From: Acidobacteriota bacterium
GTDB taxonomy: Bacteria > Acidobacteriota > Blastocatellia > Pyrinomonadales > Pyrinomonadaceae
DNA length: 59,941 nucleotides
NCBI GenBank assembly: GCA_020200135.1
Contig: JAIVJI010000077.1
Location: forward strand, 1-59,941
Direction of reading: 5' to 3'
Shown: positions 27,378 to 36,571 of the stretch, one piece after another
Layout: every line of letters begins with the position of its first letter
Numbering within the stretch: the first letter of the stretch is position 1
Notes under the pieces: generated by a model
What the model was told of the DNA's origin: nothing
Databases searched by the model: none
What the model saw: the letters and a program-made list of their open reading frames with translations, nothing else
Program-made: the position numbers and the translations under genes

Positions 27378-27408
27378 GTTTAAGGGGAGCAGCCGGAGGA
27401 GTCCTTCG

Positions 27409-29871
27409 ATGAGCAGCAGACAACTCTTAGAGCCGGGCCGCGACCACGACCGCCAGCTGGCGAAGGCTCTGGGCGAGGGCGTCGTCCACGGGCTCGAAGT
27501 CGAGCTGGCCAACTCCTCGACGCCGGCGCAGCCGGTCGTGCGCGTGAGCGGCGGGCTCGCCTTCGGGCGCGGCGGCAACCCCGTCGCGCTCGCGGTGCCG
27601 ACCGTGGACGTGGCGCTCGTCAAGGAGGCGGCGACCTTCGCGGCCGAGGCCGGGCTCTTCGCCGAGTGCGTCGGGCCGGGCGTGGCCGACAACCTGGGCA
27701 AGCTCGGCATCTACGTCTTCGTCGCCTCGCCCGCCTCCGTCTACGAGGGCTCGGTGCCGATGCGCCACTCGGTCTCGAACAGCAACTTCGACGGCTGCGG
27801 GCGCCGCTACGCGGTCGAGGGCGTCAAGTTCAGGATGGAGCGCATCAACTTCTCGACGCTGCCCGGCGTCAGCGACTCGACGCGCGCGCTCCTCAACACG
27901 CTGACGACGAAGAGCGACGACGCCAGCGTCTCGGTGCTCCGCAACGTGGTCGCGCACCTCTGCTTCGACTCGGAGGAGAAGACGGGCGCGCGCCGCGACC
28001 CGTTCAGGCGGCCGGCGGGCGACGCCGGCTTCGTCAACTACGGCGCGCTCGCCGAGCTGCGCGCGGCGGGGCAGCTCACCGCCTGCGACGTGCCGCTGGC
28101 CATCGTCTACTGGGGCCAGCAGGGCGTCCGCTTCGTCGACAACTGGGCGGCGCGCCGGCTCGCGCGCCGCCAGCTCGACCTCGACGCCGAGTCGCTGCTG
28201 AGGGGCTACGGCTACGAGCGGCTCCTCCAGTTCCAGCGCCACCTCGGGGAGGTCTTCGAGGCGCTCGGCGGCACCGCCCCCGCCGCGCTGCTCCAGGACT
28301 ACTTCGCCTTCGTCCCGCCAATCGGCTACTTCCCCGTCACCGGGAGCAAGTCGCCGAAGGGCTTCAGCCCGTCGAACTTCATCAGGAAGTACACCACGGG
28401 CTCGGCGACCAACGTCTCGGCCGACGCCTTCGGCGCGCTGCTGCGCGACTCGTTCGCCTGCCCCGACGTGGCGCTCGCCGCGAGCCCCGTCTTCACCGTG
28501 CTGCGGCTGCGCGAGAACACCGCGGCCGTCGCCGCCAGCACCCCTTCGTCGCAGCTCTTCCACGCCTTCGTCAGCCGCTCGATGAACGGCCCGCTCTGGC
28601 GCGACGGCGTCGCCTCTTCGCTGTGCGACGCGTGGGAGGTCTACCGCGGCATCACCAAGCGCCGCAGCTTCCTCGCGCCCGGCACCGACCAGGACACCGT
28701 CGCCTCGCACTTCATCATCACGGGCGCGGTGCGCGACGTGATGGAGATGTCGAACCGCCAGTGCGCGCTCGCCTCCTCGCGCGCGCTCGACACGCCCGAC
28801 TCGCTCGAAGCCTTCAGGCAGATGCACCGCGTCCAGAACGACCTCGCCGAGCTGCTGACGACCGGCCTCACCGTCCGCGACCCCTCGCGGGACAGGGAGC
28901 AGTTCGGCCGGGGGCTCTCACGACTGCTCAACCAGACGATAGCCGGCGGGGGGCCCGGGCTGCTCCCGGCCGTCAACGCGCAGAACCTCCCGGCGGCGGT
29001 CGCCGCGCAGAACGCCATCAACTTCTTCGTCTCAAGCTGGGTAGGCGTCGGCATCGCGGTCGGCCCCATCACGCTCGCGCCGGGGTCGAGCCCGCAGGGG
29101 CTGGTCGCCGTCAAGGGGACGGCCGTCGACCACCACTTCGTCGTCGGCAACGGGACGGACAAGGCGCTGACCATCGAGCTGGAGGCGGTGGCCACGGCCT
29201 CGGGCGACTGGGCCGGGAGCACGCAACTCATCAGGGAGGCGACCGGCGGCAGCGCCGAGAGCGTGACGCTGGCCCCGGCCACGAACGCCGAGGTGATCGT
29301 GCGCGTCACGGCCCCGCAGAACGCCGTGGACGGCGGGCCGGTCACGCTCGTCCTCAACGCGTCGGCCCCGCAGTTCGGCAAGTCGGCCTCGTCGCTCAAG
29401 AACCTGACGGTCGGCGAGCCCGGCACCGCCGTCACGAGCAGCGTCGAGTTCGTCGGCCCCGTGGCCTCGACGCTGAGCGACACGGCGCTGGCGGACGTCA
29501 CCCCCGGCGCGTTCGTCGGCTTCACCTACCGCCCGCGCTTCAACGCCCCGGAGGGCGTCAACTCGCCCGCCAACTTCCTGTTCGCGGTGAGGCTGACGAC
29601 CGCGAACATCTCCGAGTGGAGGGTGAGCATCACGGGCGTCGCCGCCAGCGCGCTCGGCGGCAACCACGCCAACGGCGAATTCACCACGCAGATTCAGTTG
29701 AACCCTGGGCAGCAGGGCGAGGTGATTGTGACGATCAGGACGCCCACCGATCGCGGTTCGGCGGACAAGCAGGGCACGCTCGTCGCGCAGGTGGACGCGG
29801 TCGGGCTCGACCCCGCCCCCGCCCCGGCCGTCTCGGCGGCCAAGGTCATCACGGTCAGGGGGAACCCCTGA
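27409..29871 (+). CDS. 820-aa eCIS accessory/fibre protein with Ig-like C terminus
   Basis: The N terminus has HDRQLAKALGEGVVHGLEVE and later VVRVSGGLAFGRGGNPVALA. This mirrors the N-terminal pattern of the collagen-like protein (an amphipathic helix, a GxGxVxGLxV turn, then a V-V-GxAxxxxG strand), so both probably plug into the same site. The middle, about residues 90-560, is helical and unknown to me. The last 260 residues contain two beta-sandwich-like units (VDHHFVVGNGTDKALTIELE, and AGESVEF-type strands ending in GQQGEVIVTIRTP), consistent with Ig-like domains on a receptor-binding protein. There is no signal peptide, as expected for a particle component assembled in the cytoplasm. Confidence 0.55.
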   Translation: MSSRQLLEPGRDHDRQLAKALGEGVVHGLEVELANSSTPAQPVVRVSGGLAFGRGGNPVALAVPTVDVALVKEAATFAAEAGLFAECVGPGVADNLGKLGIYVFVASPASVYEGSVPMRHSVSNSNFDGCGRRYAVEGVKFRMERINFSTLPGVSDSTRALLNTLTTKSDDASVSVLRNVVAHLCFDSEEKTGARRDPFRRPAGDAGFVNYGALAELRAAGQLTACDVPLAIVYWGQQGVRFVDNWAARRLARRQLDLDAESLLRGYGYERLLQFQRHLGEVFEALGGTAPAALLQDYFAFVPPIGYFPVTGSKSPKGFSPSNFIRKYTTGSATNVSADAFGALLRDSFACPDVALAASPVFTVLRLRENTAAVAASTPSSQLFHAFVSRSMNGPLWRDGVASSLCDAWEVYRGITKRRSFLAPGTDQDTVASHFIITGAVRDVMEMSNRQCALASSRALDTPDSLEAFRQMHRVQNDLAELLTTGLTVRDPSRDREQFGRGLSRLLNQTIAGGGPGLLPAVNAQNLPAAVAAQNAINFFVSSWVGVGIAVGPITLAPGSSPQGLVAVKGTAVDHHFVVGNGTDKALTIELEAVATASGDWAGSTQLIREATGGSAESVTLAPATNAEVIVRVTAPQNAVDGGPVTLVLNASAPQFGKSASSLKNLTVGEPGTAVTSSVEFVGPVASTLSDTALADVTPGAFVGFTYRPRFNAPEGVNSPANFLFAVRLTTANISEWRVSITGVAASALGGNHANGEFTTQIQLNPGQQGEVIVTIRTPTDRGSADKQGTLVAQVDAVGLDPAPAPAVSAAKVITVRGNP

Positions 29872-29952
29872 GGGCGCGCCTCGCCACGCACAAACGACCG
29901 CACACGGCGGGCCCCGGCCGCATCGGCCCGGCCCGCCGAAAGGAGCACTAAG

Positions 29953-32466
29953 ATGCGAGCCTACACACAGACGCCTCGTGCGGGGCACGCGCCCCGCCGC
30001 CTCGCCCTCGGCCTCGCGCTGCTCGCGGCCGTCTGCTGCGCCGCCGCGGCGGAGGCGCGCGCCGCCTCGACGTGCAGCATCGGCTTCCCCCTCGGCGCGG
30101 CGCTCACCACAGTCAACGGCGAGAAGGACGGCGCCGAGTGGAACGACGCCTCCAGGCTGCGCTCGACCGACTCGTGCTTCGGGCAACTCGGCGACCTCGA
30201 CACCGTCCCGAAGGACGTGACCGTCTACACCAAGCGCTTCGCGGGCTTCCTCGCCTTCTACTTCGAGGTGCAGGACTTCAGCAACGCGCCACAGGCCGGC
30301 CAGGACTGCGGCGGGCTGATATGCGGCGGCGAGCGCATCGTCATCCAGTTCGACCCCGACCTCTCGCGCGGCGCGCAGGTGCTCGCCAACACGGTGACGC
30401 CGAAGGCCGGCGACTACCAGATCGTCATCATCCACAAGTGGGTCAACACCGGCGGCGGCGCCATCCAGGTCGAGTCGGCGAAAATCTACTCGGCGGGGCT
30501 CGACGGCCTCTGCGACCCGCAGCCGACGTGGGTCGAGGTGGGCAGCATGGCCGCGTCGAACGTCGCGATACACACGCGCTCCGACACGACGGGCTACGGC
30601 GTCGAGGTCAGGGTGCCGCTCTCGCTGCTCGGCACCCCCACGACGAACATCGGGACGGCGCTCGGCGTCATCAACGACTTCGGCAACACCAACACCGGTT
30701 CGACCGTCGTCCCCCCCAACGCGGCGGGCGTCGGCTTCCCCGGCACGCTCCAGTTCACCGACCCCGAGAACCCCGTCTACAACTGCCGCGGCAACTGGGC
30801 CGTCCCGAACGAGTGGGGGACGGGCTTCTTCGGCGACGCGGCCGGCGACGTGAAGATTTCGCGCTCGCCCGACTGGTGGTACAGCAACCAGATCATCGCG
30901 CAGGCCTGCACGAGCGGCGGCGCGAGCTACAAGTGGCACCAGACCAAACCCTGCAAGACCGTCGTCAGCGCCTTCGTCCAGAACTCAACCGCCTCGGTGC
31001 AGTCGCGCCACCTCCTCTACCTCTGGGCGCCGCACGGGACGGGCGACCCGCCCTCGTACAGATTCATCGCGCTCAAGAAGTTCAACAACATCGCCGCCAG
31101 CAACATGAACGCGGGGCCGTTCGACTCGCCCCTGTTCTCGCCCCCGGCCGACCCGGCGCACCCCTGCTTAAGGGTCTTCGTCCTGCCGCCGAACCTGCTC
31201 CCGGCCTTCGACGAGAACTTCTTCAACTCGAACCCGACGCTCACGAAGGCCCAGATGGACGCGGTGATGGCGGCCTACGCCGCGGCCTTCGGCTTCGGCA
31301 CGCAGCACTGGGCGCAGAAGAACATCAATCAGATGGACCCCAACCCGGTCTGCCCGACCTGCCCCGTCGCGCTGCGCGACCCGCGCCGCCCCGACAACGC
31401 GGCCGACATGGCGGCGCTCCCCGCGCCGCTGCCTGACGCCGCCGCCCGTGCCGCCGAGGCGTGGCGCGGCGGGCTCTTCGACGGCGGCGGCGCGGCCGAG
31501 CACGCGCGCGGCGCGGTCCTCAGCGGCGAGCGCCCGGTGCTGCCGCTCGTCCACGCGCGCGCCGACGCCGGGCCCGAGCCGCAGGTGCCGAACCCCGACC
31601 GCCCGCCCGTCGTGCGGAGCCCCGGCAAACACATCCTCATGCCCCGCGAAGACCTCGCGCGCTTCCAGCGCGGCAACGTCATCGTGCAGATACGCACGTT
31701 CGGCTACGGGAGGTCGACCGGGCCGGGCAAGCCCGTCTACACCTTCATCGAGAACATGGGCGGCGTCATCGAGGTGGTGCCCGTCGAGATGCTGAGGGAA
31801 CGCGAGGAGGTCCCGTTCCAGTTCACCGTCTCGAACACCGACCGCGAGCGCACCGTCTACCACGTCGTGGACGTGCTCCTCCCGCCGGGCGCGGAAAGGT
31901 CGGAGGTCGGGCTCGACACTTCGCGCCGCGTCTTCGCGGCCAACGAGCAGCGCGTCATGCGCGGCTACGTCAGGCTGCCGCGCGAGAATGTGCCGCCCGA
32001 CTTCAGGCGCTGGGGTCTGAGCCTGCACGCCGGGGTCAGCATCCCGCACGGCAACTTCGGCAACGTCTACAACCCCGGGCCGAACGTCGGCTTCGACCTC
32101 GAATACCGCCTCAACCGGCGCTTCTCGCTCGAAGCCGTCTACACCTACAACCGCTTCCGCGGCGAGACCTTCACCTTCCTCGGCGAGCCGTTCACGCTTG
32201 ACGGCACGAGCATCCACAACCTTTCGCTCAACGGGAAGGTCTACGGGAGCACTTCGCCCGTGCGGCCGTTCTTCAACTTCGGCGGCGGCGTCTACGTCTT
32301 CGACAGCGCCACGGCGCGCGGCGGGCTCAACGCCGGCGGCGGCCTCCAGTTCGACCTGACGCCGACCGTGGCGCTCGACTCGATGTACAACTTCCACAAC
32401 GTCTTCACCTCGGGCCCGCACGTGAGGTACTCGACCGTGCAGGGCGGCGTGCGCTTCCGCTTCTGA
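29953..32466 (+). CDS. Outer-membrane beta-barrel protein with DOMON/CBM9-like domain
   Basis: The 837-aa protein has a clear Sec signal peptide (basic RR, hydrophobic LALGLALLAAVCC, then AEARA before AS) and a strong AGGAG ribosome-binding site. Residues about 45-270 resemble DOMON/CBM9 modules (NGEKDGAEWNDASRL, LAFYFEVQDFSN, GERIVIQFDPDLSRGAQ). The middle is Cys-containing and unknown. The last 160 residues look like an OmpA-type barrel with alternating strands (LSLHAGVSIPHGNFGNVY, NVGFDLEYRLNRRFSLEAVY, RPFFNFGGGVYVF) and end in Phe, the BAM recognition signal. An exported barrel within an eCIS gene run is unusual. It could dock the particle at the outer membrane or shape its release, both inferences from context. 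Confidence 0.7.
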   Translation: MRAYTQTPRAGHAPRRLALGLALLAAVCCAAAAEARAASTCSIGFPLGAALTTVNGEKDGAEWNDASRLRSTDSCFGQLGDLDTVPKDVTVYTKRFAGFLAFYFEVQDFSNAPQAGQDCGGLICGGERIVIQFDPDLSRGAQVLANTVTPKAGDYQIVIIHKWVNTGGGAIQVESAKIYSAGLDGLCDPQPTWVEVGSMAASNVAIHTRSDTTGYGVEVRVPLSLLGTPTTNIGTALGVINDFGNTNTGSTVVPPNAAGVGFPGTLQFTDPENPVYNCRGNWAVPNEWGTGFFGDAAGDVKISRSPDWWYSNQIIAQACTSGGASYKWHQTKPCKTVVSAFVQNSTASVQSRHLLYLWAPHGTGDPPSYRFIALKKFNNIAASNMNAGPFDSPLFSPPADPAHPCLRVFVLPPNLLPAFDENFFNSNPTLTKAQMDAVMAAYAAAFGFGTQHWAQKNINQMDPNPVCPTCPVALRDPRRPDNAADMAALPAPLPDAAARAAEAWRGGLFDGGGAAEHARGAVLSGERPVLPLVHARADAGPEPQVPNPDRPPVVRSPGKHILMPREDLARFQRGNVIVQIRTFGYGRSTGPGKPVYTFIENMGGVIEVVPVEMLREREEVPFQFTVSNTDRERTVYHVVDVLLPPGAERSEVGLDTSRRVFAANEQRVMRGYVRLPRENVPPDFRRWGLSLHAGVSIPHGNFGNVYNPGPNVGFDLEYRLNRRFSLEAVYTYNRFRGETFTFLGEPFTLDGTSIHNLSLNGKVYGSTSPVRPFFNFGGGVYVFDSATARGGLNAGGGLQFDLTPTVALDSMYNFHNVFTSGPHVRYSTVQGGVRFRF

Positions 32467-34395
32467 ATGCTCAAGGGGCAAACAACCATCGGGCGGTTCT
32501 CGGCGCGCTGCCCCCCGGGCACCGAGCCCATCGTGGCGCGCCTGCGGCTGGCGCGTCTGTTCGGCGGGGCGGAGCTGGCGCCGCACGGGTTCCCGCCCCG
32601 CGCCGTGCTCGTCATACGCAGTCTGAAGTCGGAGCACGGCGTCCCGCTCGGCGGGCGGCTGCTGCTGCGGCCGGACTCGGAGCGCGAGATGCGCGAGCAG
32701 GTCTCACGGCTCTGGCGCGGCGCGGCGCGCCCCGTGTGCGGGCGCGTCCCCGCGCGGGCCGAGGCCGTGCTGTTCGAGGACGAGGGCGAGTGGCTGGCGT
32801 CGCTCGGGCTGGCCGCGACGCGCGGCGAGGCGGCCGCGCACTGGTGCTTTCGCGCCGCGCTCGGGGCGGAGACGGCCGCCGCGACGCGGGCAACGCTGGT
32901 GCGCGTGTGGTGCGAGTCGCCGCGCTTCATGCCGGCCGCGCTCGTGCGGCTCGCGCGGTGGGGCGAGGCCGCACGCTTCCTCGGCGCGCTCGGCGACGAA
33001 GGGGCGGGCGCGCTGCTCTTTGCGCTCCGCTCCGAGTTTGCTCTGCCGCGTGGGGCGCCGTCTCCGCGCCCGCGCGACGCGACGTTCGAGACGACGCGGC
33101 GAGGCGAGACGCGGCCGAACACGCCCGTCGGCGGGAGGCGCGCGGCGCCTCCCGCCGACGGGCGCGTCGTCGGGCGCGACGGCCGGCGCGACGGGCGTGC
33201 GGAGGACGTTCAAGCGTCAGAAGCATCGCCCGCGCCGTGGCGCCGCTGGCTCGCTTCGGCGGGCGGCGAGTGCGAGCGTCTGCCGCCGGCGGCGCAGCGG
33301 CTGCTCGCATACGCGGCGGCGCTCTTTCACGCCCCGGCGCTCGCACGGCGCGCGGACTTCGCGGAGGAGGTGCGGGCCTTTACCGAGCGCGCCGCGCCGC
33401 GCCGTCGCCCCGAGCCCGCAGCCGCGCGCGACGACACGCCTCTCCCGCGCGCGCGCGGCGACACAGGTTCAGACGCGCGCGAGACGGCGGGCGCGTCTGA
33501 GTCCGCCGCGCCGACTCGCGAGAGGGGCAAGCGCGCGGCCGTCGTCGGAGACGAACACGAATCGACGGCGCGGCCGTCACGCGTCAAGCCCGACGCGCGC
33601 GACGAGGAGCCGGCGGCGCGCGCGACGGCCGGCACGAACTTGACAGAGCCGCCCGACGAAGTCGCGCCGGCCGAACTCATCGACGAGGGCGCGGCGGAGG
33701 CGCTTGAGCCCGCGAGTCCGTGGGCGAACCTCGGGGGCTGCGAGACGAGGCTGGGCGGCGCGCTCTTCCTCCTCAACCTCATCAGGGGCTTGCGGCTCCC
33801 GGAGTGCTTCGACGAGGACTACCAGCTCTCGGAGCACATCACCGGCTGGGGGCTCGCGGAGCTTCTGGCGCGCGCGCTGCTCGGGCGCGGGTGCGCGGAG
33901 TTTGAAGACGACCCGCTGTGGGGCGCGCTCGCGCAGCTCGACGGCCGCGCCCACGGCGAGCCGCCCGCGCAGGGTCTCCGCGTCGGCGACACTTACCGCG
34001 CGCCCGCGCGCTGGCTCAACCTCTTCCCGCCGCGCGACGGCGAAGGGGGGGCGAGTCCCTCGCCCGACCTCGGACACGTCGAGACGTTCGAGGGAGTGCG
34101 CGCGTACGGCGGCGCGCCGCTCCCGGCGGACTTGCGCCGCTGGATGACGTGGACGTTCCCCTTCCTGTCTTACGCGCTCCGCCGCTCGCTCGCGGAGGCG
34201 GGCGAAGAGGGCGCGGACACGGAGGCCGTGCGCGAGCTTCTGGTCAGACGCGGCCGTCTCTACTGCACGGCCACGCACGTCGTCGTGGTGTTGGAGGCGT
34301 CGAGCGTCTCGTTCGCCGCGCGGCGCTCGGGGCTCGACGCGTCGCCGGGCTGGGTGCGCGACCTGATGCGCGTGGTCGCTTTCCATTACGAGTGA
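32467..34395 (+). CDS. Unknown 642-aa protein in the Afp14 position
   Basis: ATG 32467 directly follows the stop of the barrel gene, so translation is coupled. Residues 1-130 include IVARLRLARLFGGAELAPHG then PPRAVLVIRSLKS. Residues about 195-420 are a low-complexity Arg/Ala/Pro/Thr region. The C terminus has a distinctive block (WANLGGCETRLGGALFLLNL, IRGLRLPECFD, GWGLAELLARALLG, DDPLWGALAQLDGR, WMTWTFPFLSYALRRSL). That kind of block recurs, as far as I recall, in eCIS proteins encoded just before the AAA+ ATPase. In Afp this slot holds the tape measure Afp14, but the long helical repeat expected of a tape measure is absent, so I do not assign that role. Confidence 0.5.
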   Translation: MLKGQTTIGRFSARCPPGTEPIVARLRLARLFGGAELAPHGFPPRAVLVIRSLKSEHGVPLGGRLLLRPDSEREMREQVSRLWRGAARPVCGRVPARAEAVLFEDEGEWLASLGLAATRGEAAAHWCFRAALGAETAAATRATLVRVWCESPRFMPAALVRLARWGEAARFLGALGDEGAGALLFALRSEFALPRGAPSPRPRDATFETTRRGETRPNTPVGGRRAAPPADGRVVGRDGRRDGRAEDVQASEASPAPWRRWLASAGGECERLPPAAQRLLAYAAALFHAPALARRADFAEEVRAFTERAAPRRRPEPAAARDDTPLPRARGDTGSDARETAGASESAAPTRERGKRAAVVGDEHESTARPSRVKPDARDEEPAARATAGTNLTEPPDEVAPAELIDEGAAEALEPASPWANLGGCETRLGGALFLLNLIRGLRLPECFDEDYQLSEHITGWGLAELLARALLGRGCAEFEDDPLWGALAQLDGRAHGEPPAQGLRVGDTYRAPARWLNLFPPRDGEGGASPSPDLGHVETFEGVRAYGGAPLPADLRRWMTWTFPFLSYALRRSLAEAGEEGADTEAVRELLVRRGRLYCTATHVVVVLEASSVSFAARRSGLDASPGWVRDLMRVVAFHYE

Positions 34396-34408
34396 GGAGT
34401 GTGTAGGG

Positions 34409-36538
34409 ATGACGCCGCTTCCGAACGCCTTCGAGAGTCTGCCGGCCGACGCCGAGTCGCACTTCCGACTCTTCTACTACGCCGCCGTTCTGCGGCTCAC
34501 CACGCACCTGCGCCGGCTGGCGAAGGCCGAGGGCTCGGCCTATGACTCGCTGCTCCAGTCCTACAAGTTCCTTGAGGCGTACGAGGGCGAGCTGCGCGCG
34601 TGCGTGCCGGCGGGGCTGGGCGAGGCGGAGGCGCGTGCGTGGTGGCGTGAGCAGACGCGCGCGTGGGAGGCGGGCGCGGGCGGCCGACTCCCCTTGCGCG
34701 AGCTAGAGCGGGGGCTCGGACTTTCGCACGGCGAGCAGACGGCGCTCGTGCTCGCCGGCCTCGTCGAGGAGGACATACGCTTCGGCTCGCTCTTCGCCGC
34801 GTTGCAGGAGCCGCTGCCCGCGCGCCGCCCGTGCCTCGGGCTGCTCGGCGCGCTCGCCTTCGAGGGCGACGGCGGAGGCCCGGTCGATTGGTGGGAGTCC
34901 GCGCGCCGCCTGATTGAGCTGGGGCTCGTCGTCGCCGAGAACCAGACCGCGCCGCGCAGCGAGTGGGTCGTGCGCGTGCCGCCGCAGGTCTGGGACGCCC
35001 TGCGCGGCCGAGGCGTGGCGAGCGTCGGCGGGGGGTGCCGCCTCTACACGCGGCGCGAGTTCCCGCCGCTCAAGCGCCTGTCTTTAGACGCGGGGCTGCT
35101 GCGCCGGCTGTCGGGTCTGCCGTCGGTCGTCGCGCGCGGGGCCTTGTCGGCGGTCGTCCTGCGCGGGATGGCCGACAGCGGGCGGCGCACCATCATGGGG
35201 TCACTAGCGCGCTCGATGCGGCGCGACTTGCTCTTCTACGACCGCACCGCGGCGGCGCAGCCCGAGGACGTGTGGAGCCTCGTCGGGCCGCTGGCGACTT
35301 TGACGGGCGCGCTCCCGGTCGTCGCCGTCGACCCCGCGCCGGGCGAGACGGTCGAGCTGCCCGCGCTCAAGGGTTACGCGGGGGCGGTCGGCGTGGTGAT
35401 GCGTCGTGAGGGGGGCGTCGGCGGGCCGCTGCTCGAGCACGCCGTCACGTTCGATCTGCCCGCGCCCGAGCCCGCGCACCGCCGCGAGGTCTGGGAGAGC
35501 GCGCTCGGCCCGCGCGCGGGTGAAGACCTGCCCGCCATCGTCGAGCGCTTCCTGCTCCCTTTGGGCAACCTCTCGCGCGCGGCTGGGGTCGCGGCCGGCT
35601 ACGCGGCGCTCGAGCGGCGCGAGACGGTGACCGCGGCCGACGTGCAGCTCGCCTGCCGCTCGCTCAACCGGCAGAAGCTCGACACGCTCGCGCAGCGGCT
35701 CGAAGTCGGCGGCGACTGGAACGAGATCGTCGTCAACGACTCGACCGCGGCGGAGCTGTCCGAGCTCGAGCGGCGTTGCCGCAACCGCGAGCGCCTGCTC
35801 GCCAACCTCGGCACGGGCTTCCGCAACTCGGTCAACTGCGGCGTGCGCGCGCTCTTCAACGGCCCGTCGGGGACGGGCAAGACGCTCGCCGCCAAAATCC
35901 TCGCCGCCGTCCTCCAGGCGGACGTCTACCGCGTCGACCTCGCCTCGGTCGTCAACAAGTACATCGGCGAGACCGAGAAGAACCTGAGCCAGTTGCTCGC
36001 TCGCGCCGAGGAGCTGGACGTGATTCTGCTCGTTGACGAGGGCGACTCGCTGATGACGGGGCGCACCGACGTCAAGTCGGCCAACGACCGCTACGCCAAC
36101 CTCGAAACCAACTACCTGCTCCAGCGCATCGAGACATATCAGGGCATCGTCGTCGTCACGACCAACGCGGGCAACCGCATCGACCAGGCCTTCAAGCGCC
36201 GCTTCGACGTGTCCATCAACTTCTACCCACCGGACGCCAACGAGCGGCAGTTCATCTGGCGGCTGCACCTGCCGCCGGCGCACCGCGTCTCCGAGGCGCT
36301 GCTGCGCGAGGTCTCGCACCACTGCGCGCTGACGGGCGGACAGGCGCGCAACGCCGCGCTCCACGCCACGCTGCTCGCCGTCGATGCCGGGCGCGGCGGG
36401 CAGGTCGAAGACGCGGACTTCGAGGCGGCCGTGCAGCGCGAGTACCGCAAGGCCGGCGCGTCCTTCCCGCTTCAGCGGCCGCTCGGCAAGAGCGGCCACT
36501 ACGCGGCGCTCACCCAGTTCCTTTCGGAAATCCATTGA
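34409..36538 (+). CDS. AAA+ ATPase of the eCIS (Afp15/Pvc15-like)
   Basis: The 709-aa protein has an N-terminal helical region and a degenerate first ATPase-like half. A good C-terminal AAA+ module follows: Walker A GPSGTGKT (about residues 485-492), VNKYIGETEKNLSQLLARA, Walker B VILLVDEGDSL (about 538-548), and sensor/arginine-finger regions VVVTTNAGNRIDQAFKRRFD. This is the Cdc48/FtsH-like signature found in nearly all eCIS clusters, where the ATPase is needed for particle assembly or disassembly rather than contraction. The gene sits 13 bp after its neighbour. The module carries all the catalytic residues. Confidence 0.95.
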   Translation: MTPLPNAFESLPADAESHFRLFYYAAVLRLTTHLRRLAKAEGSAYDSLLQSYKFLEAYEGELRACVPAGLGEAEARAWWREQTRAWEAGAGGRLPLRELERGLGLSHGEQTALVLAGLVEEDIRFGSLFAALQEPLPARRPCLGLLGALAFEGDGGGPVDWWESARRLIELGLVVAENQTAPRSEWVVRVPPQVWDALRGRGVASVGGGCRLYTRREFPPLKRLSLDAGLLRRLSGLPSVVARGALSAVVLRGMADSGRRTIMGSLARSMRRDLLFYDRTAAAQPEDVWSLVGPLATLTGALPVVAVDPAPGETVELPALKGYAGAVGVVMRREGGVGGPLLEHAVTFDLPAPEPAHRREVWESALGPRAGEDLPAIVERFLLPLGNLSRAAGVAAGYAALERRETVTAADVQLACRSLNRQKLDTLAQRLEVGGDWNEIVVNDSTAAELSELERRCRNRERLLANLGTGFRNSVNCGVRALFNGPSGTGKTLAAKILAAVLQADVYRVDLASVVNKYIGETEKNLSQLLARAEELDVILLVDEGDSLMTGRTDVKSANDRYANLETNYLLQRIETYQGIVVVTTNAGNRIDQAFKRRFDVSINFYPPDANERQFIWRLHLPPAHRVSEALLREVSHHCALTGGQARNAALHATLLAVDAGRGGQVEDADFEAAVQREYRKAGASFPLQRPLGKSGHYAALTQFLSEIH

Positions 36539-36571
36539 GCCTTCACGACGCCACCCAGGGAGAGGGCGCCC

